64,000 bases of DNA from Phytopythium helicoides (taxonomy: Eukaryota > Oomycota > Peronosporomycetes > Pythiales > Pythiaceae). The stretch spans positions 62,001 to 126,000 of the forward strand of contig JANFNE010000014.1 of NCBI GenBank assembly GCA_024867545.1, written 5' to 3'. Below, piece by piece: positions 20,052 through 30,025 of this stretch. The first letter of the stretch is position 1; the number at the start of each line of letters is the position of its first letter. A program made the translations under genes and the position numbers. The notes beneath the pieces are model-generated. The model was not told the DNA's origin. It was given only the letters and a program-made list of their open reading frames with translations, and searched no databases.

Positions 20052-21245
20052 TTCAGACTCAGCGTCCTGGTGTCCTGGCGGGTGGAGCTAATGCGGTAAG
20101 ACGGATGATTGAGATGTGGTACGCTGGTACTGTCGCCCTAATGTGTGACGAAAATTGGAGCCGGGCACCGTCCTCCCATCTTGCGGCGACTGGCGGACTC
20201 GCGTTTCTGCACAAAAAATCCGGTCCTCATAGTTTCGCTGTCTGTCGATGTCAACAGTGTGATGCGAACCTAGAATCGCTCCATAGAGTGTGATCGTGCT
20301 CAGATCAACGCGTATACATGATGGTGTACCGGACCACGTGTTGAGTGGCCACACGCACCTTGAAGCTGCGGCAACAAGGTGGCGACATCTCCGCTGCGAT
20401 GGAAACGAAAAGGAGAGAGGAAGCTCTGGGGATTTGAGGCGGAGGTGGTGGCCGCGGCTGGTGAGCTGGATTTTGTTTTTGACGAGCCGAGCAACTCAGC
20501 GCACCGCTGGCCTCAGATATTCTAGGTGCATAGCGGCTGCCGTATTCTCAGATGATGCCAACTCGTAAAAGACTTGACCCACTCGCTTGGGCGCTTAGGA
20601 GGCTGTTTCTGGGCTTGTGGGAAGAGGAAGTAGCGGATTCTGTATTCGAGGACAAAACCCCACGAGGAAACCCTTTTCAACCTCTGCCGAATCCACTGCT
20701 GAATACAAAGCAAGGGTTACGAAGAAGCTCGACTTCTCCACCTAGAGGTCGCCTCGGATCGACAATAATTGTGGTGCAGGCAGAAGGCGGGCACAATGAG
20801 ATCAGCGGAAGACCTTCTTGGGATCGATTTTTTAATGCTTTGTGGTATGCTGCAATTCACTGACTCTTCACATTGATAACCACATGACATGAGAGCTCGA
20901 CCAGTGATGTCAAACCAAGATGTAGGAGCGATAACCTTGTGAATGAGTGTGCAGAAGCTGGAAGAGATAGAAGGTTTCCTGCCAGCGGCCGATGGGGCGT
21001 AAGTTGTCGAAGGAGAACACGTAGCGTTGTCGACCAGTCTCAATTTCCCTGGCGGCGCGATACCATGCCCAAATGTGGTAAGTACGCGAGAAATTACCCA
21101 ACAAAGCAACAATGGAAGTCAATGGGGTTAAGACGCGCAACCCAGTCGAGAGGATAAACACATCGACGAAACGATTAAAATTGATCGCAACACCATTCGG
21201 CGATGCACGCTAACCACATTAAACTATAAAAACTATCCATAACAA
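20052..21245. other. Intergenic between copies C and D
   Basis: The part next to copy C carries TGTGACGA at 20144-20151 and TGGAGCCGGG at 20156-20165, plus a TTTCTGC...AAAAAATCCG stretch resembling the region upstream of D and P1. The segment 20500-21220 holds several short open frames, none with a recognisable domain. From 21222 the sequence matches the 3' flank of P1. Confidence 0.5.
20144..20165. promoter_or_regulatory. Shared upstream elements TGTGACGA and TGGAGCCGGG, before copy C
   Basis: The two elements lie a few bases apart, about 95-115 bases upstream of the copy C start codon. The same pair, with wider spacing, precedes D and E. TATA-like sequence is not evident. Assignment as regulatory is inferred from recurrence only. 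Confidence 0.4.
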
Positions 21246-23816
21246 TCACGGACAAGTCCCCGCAAGAAGACACTTCTCGTCCCAACGCTTCTTGTAGTAC
21301 CCGTCCAGCCAACGACCTCGGTCGCTCAGCTTCCGCCACTTCCGCTTCTCGCTGTCGCTCAATGCAGGAAACAGATCGTGCTTCAAATCGTGATCCGTCT
21401 CAGCATTGTGAAGAGCCATCGCAGTCGACGACGCGTCAAATTCGAGACGCTCGTTGCCACGCACAACAGACAACTTGCGAGACGGATTGTTACTGTATAC
21501 CACGCGCTCTCGTTGTTTCTTGGTGATTGGTGCACGTTTCAAAGATCGGCCAACGCCGTCCTGCTCGAACCCGCCCTCAGGAACACCGACAATGTCCGCC
21601 AACGTATTCAGGAAGTCGTACTGCTCAGCAACATCAGTCACCATCATGCCAGCGTATTTACCGAGTCGTCCCTCGGCAATCAAAGTCGCTGCGACTCGTG
21701 TCGCCGACAACTCGCGCGACTCAGGAACATCCAGACCGTTCTCAGGTCCCTGACCGTGATCACCCATGATCAAAACGATCGTGTCGTTCAGCACACCCTT
21801 CTCCTCCATATCGTCCAAGAACTTGCCGATCGCCATATCCGTGAAGTATCGCATCTCGAGATAGTTCTGGACGGCTTTCGCATACTTCTCATCCTTGTAG
21901 AGTGCGGAGAAGTCTGGTTTGGTCGCCTTATCGTACCATTCAGGTCGATCCTGGAACGGTGTGTGACTGGAGATGGTGTAGTGATTGATGAAGAGTGGTC
22001 GCTTAGGTTCACCCTTCGCCACACGCTCTCGCTGAGCTGCAGTCTCGTTCACAAGAATATTACCGAGTATAGGAAGCGCAACATCGTCGTGCACTCCCCA
22101 ATGACGCATAGCACGCGACTTGCCACCACGACTAACTAGAGCCCAGTCATTCGGAGAAATACCCAAGTCTCGCTCTGCCAACTTGCGAAACTCATTGTTG
22201 CCAAGCACCTCGTCGAAACCATGCGCTCCAAAAAAGGTATCCCAACCATCATAATTCAAAATACATCCCGTCGTGAACTTCGTCGAGTACCCCTTCGAAG
22301 TGAACAACTGAGGCATTCCAGCGAGCTTCACATCCTTACGACCACCAGTCGTCCCAGAATCACTCACACTGTCGTACGGCACCTGACCAAACAGAATACT
22401 CTCCACAGACCGACTCGTGCGCCAACTCGACCAGAAGTTGTGGAACGCCACACCGCGTTTCGCCCACCGATCGAAGTTCGGCGTCACCGTGATGTTCTGG
22501 TCTTTCAGCAAGTACGTGTTGTTGGCGACGAGGTACTGGGAGTCGTGGTACCGGAACGACTCGACCACAAGCACGAGTACGTTCGGTGGGTCGTCGTTGT
22601 CGACGCTGACGTTGAATGCTAGGTCTCCCTTGAATCCGAGAGTGGTTCTGTATAGGGAGTCATTGCTGACGAGTTTGAAGATTTCCGAGTCCGTGTCGAT
22701 ATACAGGTGTGGGGACCCGAGTGACTCATCTACTAGATCTGGCATGAAGCTTTCTCCGGCAACACCGTTGTACAGTTCGTTGAGGGTGGTGTTGAGTGCA
22801 GAGTCTGCAATGAGTGGAGACATCCAGTGCGTGATGATTTCCAACAAAATGATCGGGAAGATAATGAGGCAGCAGGCCACACAAATTGCATAAGTGAAGA
22901 GCTGTGGCCAAGATAAGTGCCGGCGAAGTTTGCTGAGAGTGTTAGCGAGAAGTGCACGTTTTGTCTTGGGACTCGTTGGCTTCTCGGTGGTGTCGGTTTT
23001 AGTGCTATCTGCTCTCGAGCTTGTTGGCGATGAACTCTCAGCATCTTCGTCCGACGTCGTAGAGCAGATTCCATCACTTTCACCCTCTTCCATTTTGCTA
23101 GCATCTTTCTCTTCGGCTTCATTGGTTTCATCGGCACTCTTAGCTGTTTCGCATGGTACAGTAGTGTAGCTTCCGCGCTTTGTAAAAGCAAACGGGTTCC
23201 ATGCATACAAGTCCAACCAGAGAGCACCAACCACCGCGAAGAGTAATGCCACTGATAACGTCGCCGAGATCGTCGCGTACATCTCGTGAAGTTGGCTAGG
23301 AGAGATAGAAGCAGCCGACGCGTTGTCCTTCTCCTTGAGAGCCATCTTGATGAGACTGAATGTGAAGCGGAACTGGCGTCGGCGCACGAGCAGCACATTC
23401 GTAGCGAACGGCACCGCGACCGCAATAAACACAATCAGGTACCAGAAAAACCGGATCGTCTTGGCCGCCGTAACGAAGCGTCCCCCACGTCGAGTCAGTC
23501 TGCTCAGCGCAGCATCGCCCAACCACAAGACGAAGACAAAGTATAGTGCGCAGACAAAGTCTTCGACGGCCCCAAGCGCCAGTACCGCCACCTTGACGCT
23601 GCTGGATTGAACATCGGAGTCGTCTCCATACAGTCGGACTAGTGCATCAAGTCCGACGCAGCGGTCGACGAAGAAGAACAACTGGATGGTCAGTATCGCA
23701 ATGACCCAGTGGGTCCACGGCTTGGCCGCAAGTCGAGCGGAGACCGAGGCTACCCACGAGGAGACCGCAGCTTTCCGGGAGGTGATCGCCGTTTTAGCTG
23801 CTCCTAGGCGGCCCAT
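21246..23816 (-). CDS. Sulfatase/LTA-synthase-like membrane enzyme, copy D
   Basis: Intact member. I take ATG at 23816 (MGRLGAAKTAITS, 856 residues) because P1 and the other copies start at the equivalent place; the frame stays open to 24038, which would add 74 poorly conserved residues across the promoter-like elements. Five membrane helices; the Lys/Glu/Ser-rich loop is unique to D and P1. The extracellular linker after helix 5 also differs from A/B/C/E (LYNGVAGESFMPDLVDESLG), then the text rejoins the common ectodomain at YIDTDSEIFKL. ESF, WRTSRSVES, SSHTPF and MGDHG are all intact. Confidence 0.87.
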   Translation of the reverse strand: MGRLGAAKTAITSRKAAVSSWVASVSARLAAKPWTHWVIAILTIQLFFFVDRCVGLDALVRLYGDDSDVQSSSVKVAVLALGAVEDFVCALYFVFVLWLGDAALSRLTRRGGRFVTAAKTIRFFWYLIVFIAVAVPFATNVLLVRRRQFRFTFSLIKMALKEKDNASAASISPSQLHEMYATISATLSVALLFAVVGALWLDLYAWNPFAFTKRGSYTTVPCETAKSADETNEAEEKDASKMEEGESDGICSTTSDEDAESSSPTSSRADSTKTDTTEKPTSPKTKRALLANTLSKLRRHLSWPQLFTYAICVACCLIIFPIILLEIITHWMSPLIADSALNTTLNELYNGVAGESFMPDLVDESLGSPHLYIDTDSEIFKLVSNDSLYRTTLGFKGDLAFNVSVDNDDPPNVLVLVVESFRYHDSQYLVANNTYLLKDQNITVTPNFDRWAKRGVAFHNFWSSWRTSRSVESILFGQVPYDSVSDSGTTGGRKDVKLAGMPQLFTSKGYSTKFTTGCILNYDGWDTFFGAHGFDEVLGNNEFRKLAERDLGISPNDWALVSRGGKSRAMRHWGVHDDVALPILGNILVNETAAQRERVAKGEPKRPLFINHYTISSHTPFQDRPEWYDKATKPDFSALYKDEKYAKAVQNYLEMRYFTDMAIGKFLDDMEEKGVLNDTIVLIMGDHGQGPENGLDVPESRELSATRVAATLIAEGRLGKYAGMMVTDVAEQYDFLNTLADIVGVPEGGFEQDGVGRSLKRAPITKKQRERVVYSNNPSRKLSVVRGNERLEFDASSTAMALHNAETDHDLKHDLFPALSDSEKRKWRKLSDRGRWLDGYYKKRWDEKCLLAGTCP

Positions 23817-23933
23817 GGCGAGCTGACTGTGGCAATTGGTGCCACCGCGCCCAAATGACAAGTGGTGCTGCTGAGGGCTGTCGCGAAGTGGTGGGAAGTA
23901 AAATCCGTAGTGGCGATCCAATGAGGCGCCAGA

Positions 23934-23971
23934 GCGTCTGTGACGAAAAGTGAGATGACCTTGGAGCCGGG
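23934..23971. promoter_or_regulatory. Shared upstream elements GCGTCTGTGACGA and TGGAGCCGGG, before copy D
   Basis: GCGTCTGTGACGA at 23934-23946 and TGGAGCCGGG at 23962-23971, about 120-155 bases upstream of the chosen start. Their position supports the downstream start at 23816, since the longer open frame would place them inside coding sequence. Confidence 0.4.
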
Positions 23972-24212
23972 CGGTCTCCAATCCCGCTTTTCTGCCCAGA
24001 GAAAAATCCGTCTGCTTTTGCTGTGCGAGCGTCAGCACAGATCATTTTCCTCCGAGATCACTTGGATCTGCTCAAACCCACTCAATTCATTATTGCGCAC
24101 AGCACAGTATGATCGCCAAGCTGACAACGTGGCGATCGCGTGAACGAAGAATCATATGCACGGCGAGTACTGTATTCAGTACTTGATGATTGTAGGTGCA
24201 ACTTTTGATGCA

Positions 24213-24242
24213 TCCATTTGATCGTAAGCAATATGACGGACA
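24213..24242 (+). repeat. GATCGTAAGC-centred short repeat, copy 3
   Basis: Reads CCATTTGATCGTAAGCAATA then TGACGGACAG, about 400 bases upstream of copy D. Related to the pair upstream of P1. Confidence 0.5.
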
Positions 24243-24376
24243 GATGTAAAAGCTCAACTTTAGCATATGCTGAGCAAGTTGCGGCGAAGAGGGCACTTGG
24301 CACCCCCGCGGTGGATGAACCAGCCGTCCTTGGCCACTCTGTGGGCACCACTCGATGCGCCATGGTACTGGACAAC

Positions 24377-24406
24377 CCTTTTGACCGTAAGCAAAATGAC
24401 GGACAT
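24377..24406 (+). repeat. GATCGTAAGC-centred short repeat, copy 4
   Basis: Reads CCTTTTGACCGTAAGCAAAA then TGACGGACAT and GACGAGACGCG. Copy 1 also continues ACGCG a few bases later. The rest of 23972-24707 shows no gene. Confidence 0.5.
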
Positions 24407-24707
24407 GACGAGACGCGTTGTGGTACTTCATGTAGAAACGCAGCTTATACCAATGCCAACTGCTAACAAGGAGAAGTACAGTAGAGCAGCCTCATTTGCT
24501 CTCCCAGTGATTTTCATTGAAGGCTGTGTGGCCCACCGCCGGTGGAACGGCGCCAATCAACAGCTGGAGACAAAGCACTTGCCACCCCAGCCAGCTTTGA
24601 TACTCAAAGTTGCTCAGAGGTATCCAATGTATCCATTAACCATTGCGGCAGACACAACGAGTGCGGGCCAAAAGAAACTCTAGTCAAACACCCTATTCAG
24701 GCCGACG

Positions 24708-27233
24708 CTAACAAGTCGCGGCAAGCAGACACTCTTCGTCCCAACGCTTCTTGTAGTATCCGTCCAGTCGCTGCCCCTGGTCACGCAGCGACCTCCACTC
24801 GGATTTAGCGGTCGCATTCGCTTCTGGAAAGAGATCGTGCGCCATATCGTGGTCCGTTTCGGTGTTGAATAGTTTTACGGCCGTCGACGCTACGTCAAAT
24901 TCGAGACGCTCGTTGCCACGCACAACAGACAACTTGCGAGACGGATTGTTGCTGTATACCACGCGCTCTCGTTGTTTCTTGGTGATTGGTGCACGTTTCA
25001 AAGATCGACCGACACCGTCCTGCTCAAACCCGCCCTCCGGTACACCGACAATGTCCGCCAACGTATTCAGGAAGTCGTACTGCTCAGCAACATCAGTCAC
25101 CATCATGCCAGCGTATTTACCGAGTCGTCCCTCGGCAATCAATGCAGCTGCGACTCGTGTCGCTGACACCTCGCGCGACTCAGGAACATCCAGACCGTGC
25201 TCTGGTCCCTGACCGTGATCACCCATGATCAAAACGATCGTGTCGTTCAGCACACCCTTCTCCTCCATATCGTCCAAGAACTTGCCGATCGCCATATCCG
25301 TGAAGTATCGCATCTCGAGATAGTTTTTGATATCGGCAGCGTACTCTTCGCCTTCGTACAGAGCAGAGAAGTCTGGTTTAGTCGCCTTGTCGTACCATTC
25401 AGGTCGATCCTGGAACGGTGTGTGACTGGAGATGGTGTAGTGGTTGATGAAGAGTGGTCGCTTAGGTTCACCCTTCGCCACACGCTCTCGCTGAGCTACA
25501 GTCTCGTTCACTAATATGTCACCCAATAAGTCGAGGGCAATGTCATCATGCACTCCCCAATGGCTCATTGCACGAGCCTTGCCTCCTTGACTCACAAGAA
25601 GCCAGTCATTCGGAGAAATACCCAAGTCTCGCTCCGCCAACTTGCGAAAATCGTCATTGCCAAGCACCTCATCGAAACCATGCGCTCCAAAAAAGGTATC
25701 CCAACCATCATAATTCAAAATACATCCCGTCGTGAACTTCGTCGAGTACCCCTTCGAAGTGAACAACTGAGGCATTCCAGCGAGCTTCACATCCTTACGA
25801 CCACCAGTCGTCCCAGAATCACTCACACTGTCGTACGGCACCTGACCGAACAGAATACTCTCCACAGACCGACTCGTGCGCCAACTCGACCAGAAGTTGT
25901 GGAACGCCACACCACGTTTCGCCCACCGATCGAAGTTCGGCGTCACCGTGATGTTCTGGTCTTTCAGCAAGTACGTGTTGTTGGCGACGAGGTACTGGGA
26001 GTCGTGGTACCGGAACGACTCGACCACGAGCACGAGCACGTTCGGTGGGTCGTCGTTGTCAACACTGACGTTGAAGGCTAGGTCTCCCTTGAATCCGAGA
26101 GTGGTTCTGTATAGGGAGTCATTGCTGACGAGTTTGAAGATTTCCGAGTCCGTGTCAATATATAAGTTGGCGGCGGCGATGGATCCGTCGACGAGGTTTG
26201 GCATGAAGCTGGCGCCTGTGAATTGTCCGTAGAGTTCGTTGAGGGTTGTGTTGAGTGCGGAGTTGGCAATAATCGGGGCGATGGAGTGTGTGACGATCTC
26301 CAGTACGATGATTGGGAAGATGATGAGGCAGAGTGCGGCAAAGAATATGCAAACAGTTGCAGAATACCAGTTGATATGATCCCAGCGATACTTGACACGA
26401 TGCAGAATGACTTGTCCACGCTTCGTCCAGGACGTTGGGGCTTCCGATTTAAGTTGGTTTCGATCACCAGCCTCGCTTAAACGAGGTAGCTCAGCACGTG
26501 GTGTTGCCGTCTGTGAATAACCAATCTCACCTTCCTCTAACAACTCGGGAAGTCCGCTCGCATCTTCCTCCGTGTTGGCGTTACTCTCGTTTGCGCTCTC
26601 ACTCTCCGAGCTCGATGAGCCACAACTCATCCTTCGAAGCACTCGACCAAATGGGTTCCACGCAAACAGATCCAACCACAAGGCGCCAACCAACGCGAAC
26701 ACCACACCCACCACCACCACCAACGCTACCGTGATGTACCCTTCGCGCATCTCGTCATCCGAAATCGCAGCAGCCGACGCGTTGTCCTTCTCGTCGATCG
26801 CCATCGTGATCAGACTGAACGTGAAGCGGAGCTGTCGCAGCCTCACGAGCAGAATATCGGCGGCGAATGGCGCAGCAAACACCACGAACACGAACAGGTA
26901 CCACACGAAGCGGAGCGTCTTGGCGAGCACAAGCATCCTGCATTTCGGTCGGGAGAGCACGCTGAGCGCCGCGTCTCCGAGCCACAGGAAGAAGACGAAG
27001 TAGAGCGCGCAGACGAAGTCTTCGAGCAGTCCGAGCGCTAGCACCTGGGTCTTGACGCTGCTGGAGTGTGCGTCTTTGCCATCACCGTACATTCTCACGA
27101 GCGCGTTGAGTCCGATGCATCGGTCGATGAAGTAGAATAGTTGTAGTGTGAGCATGGCAATGGCCCAGTGGGTCCATGGTCTCGATGCCAACCCCGACGT
27201 GATCGCCGCGCTTGCCGCGAGTAGCTGCTTCAT
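24708..27233 (-). CDS. Sulfatase/LTA-synthase-like membrane enzyme, copy E
   Basis: Intact member, 841 residues from ATG at 27233 (MKQLLAASAAITS), the position equivalent to the copy C start; the frame is open ten residues further to 27263. Membrane helices, Ser/Glu-rich loop and most of the ectodomain are nearly the same as in copy C, including silent positions. The last ~55 residues differ (FDVASTAVKLFNTETD, then EANATAKSEWRSLRDQGQR). The catalytic set ESF, WRTSRSVES, SSHTPF and MGDHG is complete. First gene of the array in transcription order. Confidence 0.87.
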   Translation of the reverse strand: MKQLLAASAAITSGLASRPWTHWAIAMLTLQLFYFIDRCIGLNALVRMYGDGKDAHSSSVKTQVLALGLLEDFVCALYFVFFLWLGDAALSVLSRPKCRMLVLAKTLRFVWYLFVFVVFAAPFAADILLVRLRQLRFTFSLITMAIDEKDNASAAAISDDEMREGYITVALVVVVGVVFALVGALWLDLFAWNPFGRVLRRMSCGSSSSESESANESNANTEEDASGLPELLEEGEIGYSQTATPRAELPRLSEAGDRNQLKSEAPTSWTKRGQVILHRVKYRWDHINWYSATVCIFFAALCLIIFPIIVLEIVTHSIAPIIANSALNTTLNELYGQFTGASFMPNLVDGSIAAANLYIDTDSEIFKLVSNDSLYRTTLGFKGDLAFNVSVDNDDPPNVLVLVVESFRYHDSQYLVANNTYLLKDQNITVTPNFDRWAKRGVAFHNFWSSWRTSRSVESILFGQVPYDSVSDSGTTGGRKDVKLAGMPQLFTSKGYSTKFTTGCILNYDGWDTFFGAHGFDEVLGNDDFRKLAERDLGISPNDWLLVSQGGKARAMSHWGVHDDIALDLLGDILVNETVAQRERVAKGEPKRPLFINHYTISSHTPFQDRPEWYDKATKPDFSALYEGEEYAADIKNYLEMRYFTDMAIGKFLDDMEEKGVLNDTIVLIMGDHGQGPEHGLDVPESREVSATRVAAALIAEGRLGKYAGMMVTDVAEQYDFLNTLADIVGVPEGGFEQDGVGRSLKRAPITKKQRERVVYSNNPSRKLSVVRGNERLEFDVASTAVKLFNTETDHDMAHDLFPEANATAKSEWRSLRDQGQRLDGYYKKRWDEECLLAATC

Positions 27234-27293
27234 ATCGGACTTGAGAGCGAGCCGGAGGGTCAAAAAGTGGCCTGGCGATCAAGCCCATGGAGC

Positions 27294-27330
27294 GCGTCTG
27301 TGACGAGTATGTGACGACATTGGAGCCGGG
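27294..27330. promoter_or_regulatory. Shared upstream elements GCGTCTGTGACGA and TGGAGCCGGG, before copy E
   Basis: GCGTCTGTGACGA at 27294-27306, a second TGTGACGA at 27310-27317, and TGGAGCCGGG at 27321-27330, roughly 60-100 bases upstream of the chosen start codon. Best-preserved example of the element pair. Confidence 0.42.
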
Positions 27331-28071
27331 GAGTCCCCACAAACCATCAAGTGGTCGGACCCCGCGCGGCCAATGGGAGCGCGTGGTCGTCGTTGCGCGG
27401 CATTTTCGCCTTCCTTGCGCAGAAATCCGTCCCCACGCTTTTGCTGTTCGGGGGATGCCCTCAACATCAGTAGGTACGTACTACACTGGGTCCCTCGCCC
27501 TCGCGCCAGAAGGAGGAGCTGGCGAAAAATCTGCCCGCTCGACTGGAGAATGGCGCTCTCGTGACCTGGTGACCACTTGGGTTCGCTTCGGACAGGCGAC
27601 GCAACGTTGAAGCTAAGGTGTCGAGGGGATGAGGCGCGCGACGCTGGGACGATCGCCGGTCGACGCTTCGTGTTGGACCGGGCGGTCGACCGCGGAAGGT
27701 CCGTAGGTGCGTGGGAGCGCTCCTTGGCTCCAGGCAGTCGCTCGCGCCCGAGGCTTCTTCCCCTCCACGTTCTCTCACTTCCATGCGGTTTCCCTTGCGA
27801 TCTTTTCCTCAATGGCCGTATGCATCCTGCGTGCACGGTGCTCCACCTTCTCTCTCGTTTGACAGGTTGAAGTGTGTATTTTTATACTCCTTCTGTCCGG
27901 ATACGTCCGGATGTGTCCGGAATTCCCGCCATTTATACGTATAGTACACAACGACGTAGTCAGATTTTCTCCTCATTTCCTCATATAAAAAGTAAAAGTA
28001 AAGCGAGCCAAAGGCGACCGCTCGCGGCGGATCCTGCAGGCGCAGTAGCCGCCGAGCGACGCAGCGAGCAC
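27331..28071. other. Intergenic, GC-rich, before ankyrin-like pseudogene
   Basis: No supported gene. A stretch with TTGCGCAGAAATCCGTCCCC and CTTTTGCTGTTCG (about 27415-27450) resembles upstream sequence of copies D and P1, so the conserved upstream block probably reaches here. The remainder has overlapping long open frames on both strands typical of GC-rich non-coding DNA. Confidence 0.45.
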
Positions 28072-30025
28072 ATGCAGCACCAGCAGCAGCAGAAGCAGCA
28101 GCAGCAGGCGCAGGCGCAGGCGCTGGCCGTGGCGCCGTGCGCGGCCACGCGCGTGCTGGGCAGCGCCGCGCTCTTCCGCGTCGTCACGAGCTTCATGGAC
28201 GGCGTGCCGATGGGCGTCGTGGCGCGTGTGGACGCCGCGGGAAAGGCGCAGGTCGGTGGGAGGCGAAGCGGTGGTCTCGGCGTGGGGAGGTGGTGGGCGA
28301 GGCGATCGCGGCGGGGGACGTGGCGCTGCTGCGGGATCTGAGGAGGCTGGCGCAGATGAAGGCGTACCGAGACCACCCGGCGATCAGCTTTGAGGGAGCG
28401 GCGAGGAAGGCTATTGAGCTCGGCAAGATGGACGTCTTGCGGTGGATGAGCGCCGAAGGGCATGCTGAGGCCGGACGCGCAGACGGCGGGAAACGACCAC
28501 CGAAGACTCCTGGCGCTCGCGGTGCGCCACGCTGGCGCGCTGAAAGACTCGCCCACCAAGCTTGAGATCATCTCGTGGATATACATGCACGGACCGGAAG
28601 GAGCGCTGAGCGTCGCGACGGACGACCTCGTCAGCTCGGCGGCGTACCCGAACTGCGAGGTTGTCAAGTTCCTACACACTCATGGGTATGGCACGGCCAT
28701 CCCTGAAGAAACGGAGCGCGCGCATCAAGACGACGTGCCGGGGCTTCACGCGGCTCGGGGCTGGCGACCATTCAACGAGCGCGTCATGGACAGCGCCGCG
28801 AGCGCTGGACGACTGGATACCGTCATGTTTCTTCACGGGAACCGCTCGGAAGGCTGCACGAAGCGAGCGATGGACGGAGCGGCGGCAAACGGACATCTGA
28901 CAGTCGTCAAGTTTCTTCATGAGAATCGCAATGAAGGCTGCACTCCACGAGCGATGAACGAGGCAGCTCATTTTGGGCATTTGGAGGTGGTCAAGTTCCT
29001 CCATGAGAGCCAAGCAGGGACTTGCACCACCGACGCCATGGATCTTGCTGCAGCGAACGGGAAGTTGGATGTTGTGCGATACTTACATCACAACCGGAGC
29101 GAAGGATGCACGACAAGCGCCATGGATGGTGCTGCTGCGAATGGCCACTTTGAAATTGTCCGATTCCTGCATGAACGCCGCGCTGAAGGATGCACCACTC
29201 GAGCAATGGACGACGCAGCCCGCAACGGACATTTGGAAATCGTCAAGTTCCTACATGCAAGACGCACTGAAGGTTGCACAACTGCTGCAATGGATGGCGC
29301 CGCACTCTGTGGCTACCTTGACGTCGTGATGTTCCTCCATGAGAAGCGCTCTGAGGGATGCACCAAAACCGCGATGGATGGCGCAGCCTGGATGGGGCAT
29401 GTGGACGTTATCAAGTTCCTCCACGACAATCGTTCAGAGGGCTGTACAACACAGGCAATGGACGCCGCTGCATCGAATGGCCGTCTCGATATCGCGCGCT
29501 TCCTCGACGGAAACCGAGATGAGGGGTGCACGACCAAGGCGATGGACTCGGCAGCAGCCCGTGGCGACATTTACATGGTCCAGTTCCTCCATGAACACCG
29601 ATGGGAAGGGTGCACATCGCAAGCCATGCATGAAGGCTGCTGTGCAAGGGCACTTAGATATCGTCCATTTCCTCGGTCAGCATCGACGTGAAGGGGTGAC
29701 GGATCACACGCTCGAGCGCGTTGCAGCGAGCGGCAACACAGAGTGTGTCAAGGCTCTGTGCCACTACACCTCGCGTGGGTGCTTGGTTGACGCGATGAAT
29801 GCCGCGCTCGTCAATGGACACACTGACACTGCTGCGTTCCTCTCGAGTCAAATCGCTCCAGATGCACGGACGTGCTCGGGGTATCGACACTTAAAGACTG
29901 GCCCGCGCCGATGCCAGCACCGTGGACCATCACGCGAATCAGCAGATACAACAACATCAAGCGAACGCGAAGACGGCCGAAGCCACCGACCAAGTATCCT
30001 GTCATGGCTCGTTCCATGGCTGTAG
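28072..30025 (+). pseudogene. Ankyrin-like 28-residue repeat protein, frameshifted
   Basis: Starts at ATG 28072 with a Gln-rich stretch and a hydrophobic ALFRVVTSFMDGVP segment, then changes frame between about 28245 and 28290 (continuing as EAIAAGDVALLRDLRRL) and again near 28455-28470. From there a long frame runs to 29691 with about ten repeats of 28 residues, each like ENRSEGCTTRAMDGAAANGH plus LEVVKFLH. One extra G near 29632 (GAAGGCTGCTGTG where GAAGCTGCTGTG is expected) shifts the tenth repeat; the correct text resumes as AAVQGHLDIVHFL and ends at 30025. The intact relative at 47636-50038 has the same repeats. Role is unknown, presumably protein binding. It is either a recent pseudogene or an intact gene with indel errors. 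Confidence 0.7.
28074..28125 (+). repeat. CAG/CAGGCG trinucleotide-rich tract
   Basis: A run of CAG-type triplets encodes Gln then Gln-Ala at the predicted N-terminus of the ankyrin-like protein. Such tracts are length-unstable. Confidence 0.7.

Noticed and set aside
20500..21220. Possible retroelement or gene fragment between copies C and D
   Set aside because: Open frames on both strands lack reverse transcriptase, integrase, zinc-knuckle or any other motif I can name.
23817..24038. N-terminal extension of sulfatase copy D
   Set aside because: It would cover the elements shared upstream of other copies and has no counterpart in P1, C or E.
28072..29691. Leucine-rich-repeat interpretation of the 28-residue units
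   Set aside because: Units lack the LxxLxLxxN pattern; A-M-D-x-A-A with G-H-L-E-V-V-K-F-L is the ankyrin helix pair.
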